This document shows, piece after piece, positions 41,406 to 49,610 of a stretch of DNA of 64,000 nt. The DNA lies in contig JAGWSR010000010.1 of assembly GCA_028869385.1 (NCBI GenBank), positions 24,998-88,997 on the forward strand, written 5' to 3'. Within the stretch, counting starts at the first letter, position 1. Every line of letters starts with the position of its first letter. Source of the DNA: a bacterium (GTDB lineage: Bacteria; Vulcanimicrobiota; Vulcanimicrobiia; Vulcanimicrobiales; Vulcanimicrobiaceae). The notes beneath the pieces are model-generated. The model was not told the DNA's origin, searched no databases, and saw only the letters and a list, made by a program, of their open reading frames with translations. The translations under genes were made by a program, and so were the position numbers.

Positions 41406-44200
41406 AGCAACGTGTCTCCACCGCGCTCACTTGCCAATCGCAAAAGGTCCGGCCAGGCCTGCACAAGGGCGTTGAAATCCCGCGCCTCGGCTGAACGTTT
41501 TGCTCGATCACATATTAAATAGCAATGATACGCGATGTCTTTAATATGCTCGACGCTTCCAGATCCTATTTCCCGAAGGACGGTGGCAGCGCGCTCATCG
41601 CTGCCATCTTCACCAACCAACCCAGCTACCACATGCATCGTTTGCGCCCAGGCAGGGAAGGTTCGCAATTCGGCGGCCGTCTCCACCTCAATTTCGTGCG
41701 GAGCTAAGAGTTGAACTCGACCGCTCTCAGATAGGGCGACGCCGGAACGCACGAGTGGATCGATGCTCGCATTTTTTGCTCGTAGCGTGACGTCCGCTTT
41801 CGTATATTGACCAACAGAGTATCCATTTTCGTCGAACCACGCCAACGCAAAATGCGTCTCGGCGTCAACTCCACTGATCTCACCGAGCAAGGTTTGACCG
41901 AGGGCCTCATTAATAAGGAAGAGCGCGGAGCGGACCGTCATCGACGTATCATCCGGTTCTAGCACACGGGAAAATCGCGAGAAGATCGCCATCCCGGGGC
42001 CAAGCGCGGCCTGCTGTAGGTCAGTTGGCGCAAGACTTGCTTCGCGCAATCGAGCGACTGCCGTCGGAAGCTCGGAACGGAGCGCGCGAACAAATTCGGC
42101 GCGTGAGCACGTCACGGACCCTGCACGCGGTCTGCACACCAAGACTATGGACGACCCCAGGGCGTTCGAATTTTGTCCGCGCATGCGAGTTGCACGCTCG
42201 CTACTTATCGGCCATGTCCCAACAATCTGAATGCCCGCTGAAATGAGTCCGGAAAGCATTGTCTCCCAACCAACGGAAGATTCTGACGCGGCATCGGTCG
42301 CATCTTCATTTCGCTCAGTCTGCTTGAATGCATAGAACACCGTAATAGGGACATCTCGCCGTGCGCCTTCATCGATCTTCGCGAAGACATCGGCAAGGCC
42401 GGCCTCAAAAAACGCGCTAGCCTTTTCTCGGCTTCCACCGAAACGGCTCGGTTCGGCTATCAGTTCCTGGGTCTTGGGAACCAATATCGTCGAGAACAGG
42501 TTGGGATATGAATCAAGCGCGGTTCTACGTAGCCAAACGTAAAAATAGTCGGACAAATCGGCATAGGGAACGTTATCGTAGTACGGGGGATCCGTCGATA
42601 CTGCTCGACCGGAGAAATTCGCATAGCTCGCATCCTGCTGAAAAACGGACGCCTCAGAAGCACAACTCGCGCTCTCGATGGCCTTCTTAGACCACTGCAC
42701 TGCACCCATGAAGGAGCCTGAGGAGTCGCCTATCGGATTTGCCTCAGCGTAGTCCCAAGTCATTGATAGCGTCTGACGGCCAAATACATGGGCAATTTGC
42801 TCTCGCAGGATATTCCAAATACATAGCGTCGAGCAGTAGTCAGCTACCTTATCGAGCGAAAAGGCAAGGTACGTTACGACAGCGTCGGCGTACGCACGAG
42901 CACCGTGTCCACCCTGTTCGATACCATCGTCGTCTGCGAGACCTGCCTCCTTCGCATCGGCGTATATCTTGGCGTGAGCCTCGCGAACTAAATCGGAGAA
43001 TGTCGTTAACGTCAGGAGTTGTCTCGACGTGAACAAATCGCGGTGCTTGGTCATGCCATAACCCTGGACCCTAAATCCTAGCGCCTGCTCGGGTAAATCT
43101 GTATCAGGAGTCCAACTTGGTTGGGCGTGCATCGCGGTGAAGGCTTGCGTTTCGGTCGGCGCAACGTAGACTCGCCCACGCTCTCCCTCGGCAACGATTG
43201 CCATGAGCTGGGCACCAAGTCGCTTTGCCTTCCCTTCTTCCCGGATATACGAAAGCGTTACTGGTTCGCCGCAAACAATGCACTCCGCGCCGCGGCGATT
43301 TACTGTACCGCCACGACTTGGTTTCCCCGCTCTTGTCTCAAATCTTACCGTCTTGGCCTTGCGGTCGACAATTGGCTCGATCGACCAGCCTTTACCCGAA
43401 CGATCCGAAAGCGTAAAGGACCTAACCAACGGCATTGCAGCCCCACACACAGGGTTGTTGCACTTTACCGTGCGCGCCCAAATCCAGGCAATCACTGAGG
43501 CGTCTCGACCGCCTTCAAGTCGCACGCTCGGGTAGTGGGTCATTAACCGTTTGCGGGCGTCTTCTAACACCGCCTGCCCATAGGCTTCCACATCCGCAGC
43601 CAGTCCAGTCGCACGTTCCCACGTACGTTGCGACAGCGGCCCCTGCAACGAGGGGTGCACCGGGCGCCGACCCTTGAAACGCCACGGAATCTCTGTCATC
43701 GCTTTCGAGATCAGGACCGCGACGGGATTGAGATCGCTTCCAAAGCTTGGCAAACCCAATCGTTGCGCCTCAATTGGAATTGCGCCTCCGCCGGAGAACG
43801 GATCATAAATAGCTGGCAGATCGTCGCCAACCGACTTACGAATCTCTGCTCTTGCCTGCGCGAGCACGTTCTCGTTCAGCGAGTTCTCCCACTGGACAAG
43901 TTGTTCAATCAACGTGAAGAGACGCGCGCGCTCCTTCTCCTGGGCCTCGACGGTGGGGAACTCGTCTGGACGGGACGACGGATCGTCCACGAGCGACGCG
44001 AAGAGTACCGCGCGACATGCCGCCAACGGTCGCCGAGCCCACCAGAGATGGAGCGTCGAAGGATGGCCATGGCGAATGCTCTTCTCGCGTGCGCAAGCAG
44101 CATTGATCGCCTGCAGCGGCAACGCAACTTCAATAAGCTTCTTCTTGTAGCTCCCCTGTGGCGAATTTACGAAACTGACGGACGGAGACGTATCGAGCAT
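41402..44200 (-). CDS. DUF1156 DNA adenine methyltransferase
   Basis: 932 aa. The front carries the DUF1156 signature KKLIEVALPLQAINAACAREKSIRHGHPSTLHLWWARRPL. The SAM-binding motif IYDPFSGGGAIPIEAQRLGL lies at about 131-150, two Cys pairs (CNNPVCG and CIVCGEP) suggest a zinc finger in the middle, and the catalytic motif TDPPYYDNVPYADL (DPPY at 537-540) marks an N6-adenine or N4-cytosine amino-methyltransferase. In related loci this enzyme marks host DNA so that the associated helicase/ATPase proteins act on foreign DNA only. It starts 15 bases after the helicase gene and is coupled to DUF499 by ATGA. Confidence 0.9.
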   Translation of the reverse strand: MLDTSPSVSFVNSPQGSYKKKLIEVALPLQAINAACAREKSIRHGHPSTLHLWWARRPLAACRAVLFASLVDDPSSRPDEFPTVEAQEKERARLFTLIEQLVQWENSLNENVLAQARAEIRKSVGDDLPAIYDPFSGGGAIPIEAQRLGLPSFGSDLNPVAVLISKAMTEIPWRFKGRRPVHPSLQGPLSQRTWERATGLAADVEAYGQAVLEDARKRLMTHYPSVRLEGGRDASVIAWIWARTVKCNNPVCGAAMPLVRSFTLSDRSGKGWSIEPIVDRKAKTVRFETRAGKPSRGGTVNRRGAECIVCGEPVTLSYIREEGKAKRLGAQLMAIVAEGERGRVYVAPTETQAFTAMHAQPSWTPDTDLPEQALGFRVQGYGMTKHRDLFTSRQLLTLTTFSDLVREAHAKIYADAKEAGLADDDGIEQGGHGARAYADAVVTYLAFSLDKVADYCSTLCIWNILREQIAHVFGRQTLSMTWDYAEANPIGDSSGSFMGAVQWSKKAIESASCASEASVFQQDASYANFSGRAVSTDPPYYDNVPYADLSDYFYVWLRRTALDSYPNLFSTILVPKTQELIAEPSRFGGSREKASAFFEAGLADVFAKIDEGARRDVPITVFYAFKQTERNEDATDAASESSVGWETMLSGLISAGIQIVGTWPISSERATRMRGQNSNALGSSIVLVCRPRAGSVTCSRAEFVRALRSELPTAVARLREASLAPTDLQQAALGPGMAIFSRFSRVLEPDDTSMTVRSALFLINEALGQTLLGEISGVDAETHFALAWFDENGYSVGQYTKADVTLRAKNASIDPLVRSGVALSESGRVQLLAPHEIEVETAAELRTFPAWAQTMHVVAGLVGEDGSDERAATVLREIGSGSVEHIKDIAYHCYLICDRAKRSAEARDFNALVQAWPDLLRLASERGGDTLL

Positions 44201-44215
44201 TCGTTCTCTTTCGAG

Positions 44216-47200
44216 TTATGAGGGTTCCGCTGCTTTGTTTAGCAGCTCATCAAAGTTATAGTTCACGCTGGTGGCGCTAAAATCTGGCTCGTTCGTGAAC
44301 GGGCGACGCAGATAGCGCGGGGTCGCATCTCGCCCAGCCGTCAGCGGGACTAGCGCCAGAATAAAATCCTCGGGCTTGTTGAGTGCCGTAAGGATCTCGT
44401 TCTTCGTGACTGTCACGGTCGGCGCGTTTGCATCGCGTCCCTTAACTTCGATAAACCGCAGGCGTCCCGAATTCGGTATTGCAGACTCGATGTCATAGCC
44501 GATGTTCTCCGAGCTCACGTCACGTGGTACAAACCCTAGCGCCCGCTCAACCTTCATCACCGCCTCCATCGCTGCGCGTTCGGCTGCGCTACGTGCGGCC
44601 GAGTCCGGCGCCCCAAATGTCGTGGTCGTGGCATCAAAGAAACCGATCGGTACGATACAGGCGCAGGCAATGAGCCGCGGAGGGAGCGCGGTCAAGCGTT
44701 CTTGGTTATCGAGGTCCTGCATGCGCCGATCGAGGCGCCCGCGCAGTTCGTCCGCCCAGTTCTGCTCACGTTGCCAGTTGATCTTGATTTGTTTACCGGC
44801 GCGCTCGTCTGCCTGGAGTTGGGCTGCACGTCCCTCACGGAAAATGATCTCTCTCGTCAGGCGCTCGCGAACCGCAGCTCGCGTCCGTTTCAGGCGCTCG
44901 CGGGTACGCTCGCTCACCGACTCCTGTTGCTTAGGCAAGAGGGTATCGAGCGCATATGCCTGGGCGACCTGCTCGATGTCCAGCCCTTTGAACCAGTTAG
45001 GTCGCGCGACGGCGATCTTAGCCTGCTCCTCGGCCGTTGGCGGTCGATAGTCGAGATGCGGGGCGTATCCAACCATACGGGTCTGCCCCGCCGCCGTCAC
45101 TTCGAGGAAGTGCAGCTCGCGCGAAACGACCTCGTTGCCGCCGGTCCTCGCAGGGCGCGCGTCCTGCACCGACGATTCGAAAATCGCTAAGGCGCGAGGT
45201 TCCGAAGAGCGATCGCTTTCATCCACGAGCACCGCGCCGGATCGAATCTGGTCCGAGAACTTCCGCAGAAGCAAGTCCACAACGGTATCCAACAGCGGGT
45301 GACCTGGGCAAACGAATTCAGCAGGCGGTGGACCCTCGGCGTAGGCCTTGTCGAAAGTAACGCGTTCGTAGCGACGAGGCAACATCGCGCCATACATGGC
45401 CCGTGCCTGTTCGCGTACCTCCGCCGGGACATGAGTGATTTCGTATCGTCCCATTTCTGCTTTACGATACGATCCGCCAAGGCGCCGGAACGACTCAAGG
45501 AAAAAACTTCTGACGAAGTGCGGTTGCAAGCGACGCACATCGGCTCGCTCCATCTCCGCCTGCACTTCGTACACGTCGCTGATGTCCATCGTATCCGCGG
45601 CCAGCGCGCGCTCGCGCATAAGCGTGCGCGCACGCTCTACATCGAGTAGGTTATCGAGGCGTTCTTCGAACTTCGCCCGAACCTCCGGGCTCTCGCCCTG
45701 CCGGATCGCTTCTTTGAGCAAATCTTTGAGCGGCGTGTTGTGGAAGATCATCCCGAGAATGTCGAATACGCCGTCCCCGAGCGTTTCGCGTTGCTTCGCC
45801 AGCTTTTCAAACAGCTTGGCGAAAACGTCTCCCTCGCGTGTATCGAGAGCAACGAGGTTCCAGAGATGGCATACCTCGGTTTGCCCGATACGGTGGACGC
45901 GTCCAAAACGTTGCTCGATACGATTCGGATTCCACGGCAAGTCGTAGTTTGCCATGAGATGCGCGCGCTGGAGGTTGATGCCTTCGCCGGCCGCGTCAGT
46001 CGCGACCAGCACCTCGGTATCAGGGTCGTTACGAAAGGCGTTCTCGACGGCCTTACGCTGCTCACGATGCATACCGCCGTGAATGGTAACGACGGCGTCA
46101 GGACGACCGTAGATTGAACGCAGCCGGCGAACGAGGTAGTCCAGCGTGTCGCGATGCTCAGTGAAGATGATGAACTTGCGTCGGCGCCCGTTCCTATCGA
46201 GCATGATTTCGCCGTCGCTGAGAATCTTCGACAGTTCCTGCCACTTACGGTCGGAATCCGGATCGCGGCGAACGCGATCGGCAAGGCGTTCGAGGTCTTT
46301 CAGAACGAGAATCTCCGTTCGCAGTTCTTCGGCTGTGCGAGCGGCTGTTGCCTGATCGACGACTTCTTCTACGAGTTCGTCCGCTTCGTCACCCGGCAGA
46401 TCATCGATCTCCTCAATATCGTCGACGTCGAGCTCGCGTTCGTTCTTCAGAACACCGTTTTCAAGGTCTTCGAGCTTCGCTTCAAGGCGTTCACGACGCC
46501 GGGTTAGCGACGCGGCGATCGCGGCCGTCGAAGACGCGAGACGACGCTGCAGAATGGTCAGTGCAAAACTGACGTTACCTTTGCGACGATCGCTTTCGAG
46601 GTTCTCGGCACGATTGAACTGCTCGCGAACGTAGGCCGTAACCTCGTCGTAGAGCTCTCGTTCCAACGGCGAAAGGTCGAAGCCGACGGTCGTTGCGTCT
46701 CGCGGTGGGAAGAGTCTGCGCCCGTCGAAGCGGAGAAGTTCCTCTTTGACAAGGCGCCGCATGATGTCGGCAACGGCACTACGATCGAGTCGCCCGTGCT
46801 CGTCACGATAGCGGCCTTCAAAGCGATCGGGATCGATGAGACTCAAGAAGAGCTGGAAATCCGCTTCCTTGCCGTTGTGTGGCGTTGCCGTCAGGAGCAG
46901 AAAGTGCCGCGTGTGCTCGACGAGCAGTTGCCCGAGCTGATAGCGCTTCGTTCGCTTCACTTCGCGCCCAAACACCGTTGCGGACATTTTGTGCGCCTCG
47001 TCTACGACAACGAGGTCCCACGGCGTTACGTGACGGAGACTTTCTTGCAGCCATTCGTCGCGGCTGAGCTTATCGAGACGCGCGATCGCGAGCGGGTGAT
47101 CTTCGAACCAACGCGCGCCACCGCTCGCTTCGAGCTGATCACTTGTTAGAATCGCAAAGCGCAAGTGGAACTTGGTCTCCAGCTCGTCTTGCCATTGCTC

Positions 47201-47710
47201 AACCAACGAGCCCGGCGCGACGATGAGGCAACGCTGCAAGTCTCCACGTGCCATCAACTCGCGGATGAACAGGCCCGTCATAATCGTCTTGCCGGCGCCG
47301 GGATCGTCGGCGAGGATGAAGCGCAGTGGCTGGCGCGTCAGCAGCTCGTGATAGACTGCCGTAATCTGATGCGGCAACGGCTCCACGAGCGACGTATGTA
47401 CGGCGAGAAGCGGATCGAAGAGGTGGGCGAGCCGGATGCGCTGCGCCTCAGTTACGAGGCGAAAGAGCGCCGGATCGGCATCGAACGTCCATCGAAGCTC
47501 ATTCCCCAGGAGCGTGACCTGGAGCGCCGGGTCCGGCGCCACGAAGATCGCCGTGCTCCCATCGCTACGGCGGTAGACGACATTGTACCGGTCGGTCCCC
47601 GGGATCGGCGAGGACGCGATTACTTCGACCGGCGCGTGGGCGTCAACCCCAAGGAGAACGCTCCCCGGCTTTAGTTGGGACCAGTCGATACCCGTCGACG
47701 CCTCGATCAT
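44216..47710 (-). CDS. SNF2-family helicase with C-terminal DUF3883
   Basis: 1164 aa. Motor motifs: Walker A LADDPGAGKTIMTGLFIREL (about 134-152), DEAH in VVVDEAHKMSA, LTATPHNGKEADF, and the second half ATDAAGEGINLQRAHLMANYDLPWNPNRIEQRFGRVHRIGQ. A long coiled coil separates the motor parts. The C-terminal ~150 aa (ERALGFVPRDVSSENIGYDIESA...LRFIEVKGRDANAPTVTVTKNEI) form a DUF3883 domain with the E-V-K pattern of a nuclease-like fold. It is the promoter-proximal gene of the leftward operon and presumably translocates along non-methylated DNA. Its promoter should lie in 47711-47820, next to the T-shaped hairpin. Confidence 0.92.
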   Translation of the reverse strand: MIEASTGIDWSQLKPGSVLLGVDAHAPVEVIASSPIPGTDRYNVVYRRSDGSTAIFVAPDPALQVTLLGNELRWTFDADPALFRLVTEAQRIRLAHLFDPLLAVHTSLVEPLPHQITAVYHELLTRQPLRFILADDPGAGKTIMTGLFIRELMARGDLQRCLIVAPGSLVEQWQDELETKFHLRFAILTSDQLEASGGARWFEDHPLAIARLDKLSRDEWLQESLRHVTPWDLVVVDEAHKMSATVFGREVKRTKRYQLGQLLVEHTRHFLLLTATPHNGKEADFQLFLSLIDPDRFEGRYRDEHGRLDRSAVADIMRRLVKEELLRFDGRRLFPPRDATTVGFDLSPLERELYDEVTAYVREQFNRAENLESDRRKGNVSFALTILQRRLASSTAAIAASLTRRRERLEAKLEDLENGVLKNERELDVDDIEEIDDLPGDEADELVEEVVDQATAARTAEELRTEILVLKDLERLADRVRRDPDSDRKWQELSKILSDGEIMLDRNGRRRKFIIFTEHRDTLDYLVRRLRSIYGRPDAVVTIHGGMHREQRKAVENAFRNDPDTEVLVATDAAGEGINLQRAHLMANYDLPWNPNRIEQRFGRVHRIGQTEVCHLWNLVALDTREGDVFAKLFEKLAKQRETLGDGVFDILGMIFHNTPLKDLLKEAIRQGESPEVRAKFEERLDNLLDVERARTLMRERALAADTMDISDVYEVQAEMERADVRRLQPHFVRSFFLESFRRLGGSYRKAEMGRYEITHVPAEVREQARAMYGAMLPRRYERVTFDKAYAEGPPPAEFVCPGHPLLDTVVDLLLRKFSDQIRSGAVLVDESDRSSEPRALAIFESSVQDARPARTGGNEVVSRELHFLEVTAAGQTRMVGYAPHLDYRPPTAEEQAKIAVARPNWFKGLDIEQVAQAYALDTLLPKQQESVSERTRERLKRTRAAVRERLTREIIFREGRAAQLQADERAGKQIKINWQREQNWADELRGRLDRRMQDLDNQERLTALPPRLIACACIVPIGFFDATTTTFGAPDSAARSAAERAAMEAVMKVERALGFVPRDVSSENIGYDIESAIPNSGRLRFIEVKGRDANAPTVTVTKNEILTALNKPEDFILALVPLTAGRDATPRYLRRPFTNEPDFSATSVNYNFDELLNKAAEPS

Positions 47711-47870
47711 CTTGCGCTTTGTTCCTCAGGCAAGTAGCTCCGCCCGCCTCCAGCGACCGCCCGTCGGGCAAGTATTTCAGACTATCACCCATGTCAAGGG
47801 TACCCTTCCCCGAATAAATCGCTGCTAGCCGGCCGCCCGCAGCTCGCAACGCCGAATAAAGGTGACTCCT

Positions 47871-47939
47871 GGAGTAAGCGCGAATCCGCGACCATCGCAG
47901 ATGGGTCGGCCAGAGGCCTCGCGGATTCGCGCTTACTCC
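47871..47939. repeat. T-shaped hairpin element, copy 2
   Basis: Perfect 21-bp arms (47871-47891 / 47919-47939). The 27-nt tip CCATC-GCA-GATGG plus GGCC-AGA-GGCC is the reverse complement, with two or three changes, of the tip of copy 1, whereas the outer stem differs in sequence yet pairs fully. CCGAATAAA words stand at 47812 and 47851. It lies in the space between the leftward defence operon and the rightward NYN gene. Confidence 0.85.
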
Positions 47940-47965
47940 GTCCATCGAACAATTCTTGACGGGGA

Positions 47966-47974
47966 TGCTATCAT
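47966..47974 (+). promoter_or_regulatory. Extended -10 promoter candidate for the NYN gene
   Basis: TGC-TATCAT, preceded by a TTGACG word at 47956 that is too close to be the -35. A leader of about 70 nt would follow, containing a GNRA-capped hairpin, AAGCCGCC-GCAA-GGCGGCTT (48011-48030), just before the ribosome binding site. Confidence 0.45.
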
Positions 47975-48052
47975 CTAGGCATCCCCCCTCAATCTTCGGA
48001 GCGAGGGTGCAAGCCGCCGCAAGGCGGCTTTGCTCATTCTAGGAGCCTCCGC

Positions 48053-48730
48053 ATTCGCACGAACATTTACGTCGACGGCTTCAATCTGTATTACGGTGCC
48101 GTGAAGGGCACGCCTTACAAATGGCTTGATGTCGCCAAGCTCTGCGAACAAGTTCTTCCTGGCCTTAGCATTAACCGGATTCGCTATTTCACGGCGCGTG
48201 TCAAAGGTACGCCGACCGATCCACACATGGCCGGCCGTCAGCAGACGTTCATTCGCGCGCTCGAAACTCTCCCGAACATCAGCGTTCACTATGGGCACTT
48301 CCTGGAAAGCAAAACGCGAATGCGCCACGCGAATCCGCCCCCTAATATGGTCGAGGTGGTGAAGATCGAGGAGAAAGGCTCGGACGTGAATATCGCGACA
48401 TATATGCTCGTTGATGCTTTCCGAAAGGACTGCGATCAACTTGTGGTGATCACGAATGACTCCGATCTCGCCGAACCCATTCGCATCATCAACAAAGAGT
48501 TTGGCATTCCCGTCGGCGTCTTCAATCCTCATACGCAAAGCACTGCGGACTGTAAGCACCGCCTATCGGGGCGCGCGGGATCCGCGCCTAAGGCGCATCC
48601 GAGCGTCGAGCTACGTAGAATGGCCAGGTTCACCAGGGGCATCGAAGAGCCTCATCTTATCGCAGCGCAATTTCCAGTCACGATTACGGACGCTGCCGGC
48701 AAGACGACTCATAAGCCAAAAGGATGGTAG
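48053..48730 (+). CDS. NYN/PIN-like nuclease (ATT start)
   Basis: 225 aa if started at ATT 48053, which lies seven bases after AGGAG (48041-48045) and yields RTNIYVDGFNLYYGAVKG, the standard first strand of NYN domains with the catalytic Asp. The next usable codon, GTG 48101, would lose this strand. Further NYN motifs: EEKGSDVNIATYMLVDAF (catalytic D) and VVITNDSDLAEPIRIINKEFG (D-S-D). NYN proteins are single-strand RNA nucleases. The C-terminal 50 aa are basic. A GC-rich terminator follows within a few bases. Defence role inferred from the neighbourhood only. Confidence 0.85.
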   Translation: MRTNIYVDGFNLYYGAVKGTPYKWLDVAKLCEQVLPGLSINRIRYFTARVKGTPTDPHMAGRQQTFIRALETLPNISVHYGHFLESKTRMRHANPPPNMVEVVKIEEKGSDVNIATYMLVDAFRKDCDQLVVITNDSDLAEPIRIINKEFGIPVGVFNPHTQSTADCKHRLSGRAGSAPKAHPSVELRRMARFTRGIEEPHLIAAQFPVTITDAAGKTTHKPKGW

Positions 48731-48731
48731 G

Positions 48732-48749
48732 GGCCGCGCTTTCGCGGCC
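48732..48749 (+). terminator. Terminator after the NYN gene
   Basis: GGCCGCG-CTTT-CGCGGCC directly after the stop codon, followed by TCATTTCT. Confidence 0.7.
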
Positions 48750-48854
48750 TCATTTCTGGTTTCGAGCGCTTCGCTCAGCGTTGTCCCGGCCCGCCCGGAC
48801 ATGGGTTCAGCACGATGGCCAGACATTATTTGGAGAGTCTGCTATTGTCGTAGC

Positions 48855-49592
48855 GTGACTACGCCTGAAGCAAATAGACTAAAACTCCTCACGGAGCATC
48901 TGCGCCCGGGCACGCCCCTCACCAGCGGCGACCTTCGAAAGCTCGGTATATCCGCGGACCTCACCACGCACTATGTGAAAGCCGGCTGGCTGACGCGCCT
49001 TAGCCGTGGCGTATACGCCAAGCCCGGCGACGAAATATCCGTTCACCCTAGCCTCCTCGTGCTTCAGCGGACTTACGCGGACTTATACGTCGGCGGAAAA
49101 ACTGCCCTTGATTGGTACGGCTATCGTCAGTACATTGCGCACCGTCCAATCTTACGTCTCTATAGTCGGTCGACGATCCCGCGACTGCCGAGCTGGTTCA
49201 CAGAACGCTTTACCGTCACATATCACCGCAAGCGGCTCTTCGAGGAAACCTCACCGCGTCTGCTTTTCGTGGGACCGTTCGAAGATCGGACAAACGAGCC
49301 CAATGTTTCCGAACCGGAACGCGCTGCTCTCGAGGTTCTCAGCGACGTCGGAGTTCGCCAGCCACTACAAGAGGCGCGCGAGCTTTTTGAGAGCACCTAC
49401 ACGTTCCGAGCCCACGTACTTCAGGAACTGTTGCAGCACTGCACCAGCGTCAAAACGGTTCGCCTTTGCCTACTGCTTGGTAAAGAACTCTCGCTGCCGT
49501 GGGCAAAGGAACTCGATGCGAGTACCTTTCCGAAAGGCGGTAGCAAAGCATGGGTATCGCGCGGGCCGGATGGCCTGCTGGTGCTCAAATGA
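48855..49592 (+). CDS. AbiEi-like antitoxin domain protein, apparently orphan
   Basis: 245 aa, GTG start. The N-terminal winged helix (LRPGTPLTSGDLRKLGISADLTTHYVKAGWLTRLSRGVYAKPGDE) is the AbiEi/type IV antitoxin domain, followed by the typical HPSLLVLQRTYADLYVGGKTALDWYG region and a C-terminal half resembling the AbiEi C-terminal domain. AbiEi represses its operon and neutralises the AbiEii nucleotidyltransferase toxin. No AbiEii gene follows: an ATG overlapping the stop opens a frame that ends within about 45 codons against the end of the relaxase gene on the other strand. The toxin gene was probably lost. Confidence 0.78.
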   Translation: MTTPEANRLKLLTEHLRPGTPLTSGDLRKLGISADLTTHYVKAGWLTRLSRGVYAKPGDEISVHPSLLVLQRTYADLYVGGKTALDWYGYRQYIAHRPILRLYSRSTIPRLPSWFTERFTVTYHRKRLFEETSPRLLFVGPFEDRTNEPNVSEPERAALEVLSDVGVRQPLQEARELFESTYTFRAHVLQELLQHCTSVKTVRLCLLLGKELSLPWAKELDASTFPKGGSKAWVSRGPDGLLVLK

Positions 49593-49610
49593 GCACCTCT
49601 ATCCTGAGCC

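Noticed and set aside
38073..47710. BREX or DISARM
   Set aside because: No PglZ, BrxL, BrxA/B, Lon-like, DUF1998 or PLD gene is present; DUF499/DUF1156 are not core members of these systems.
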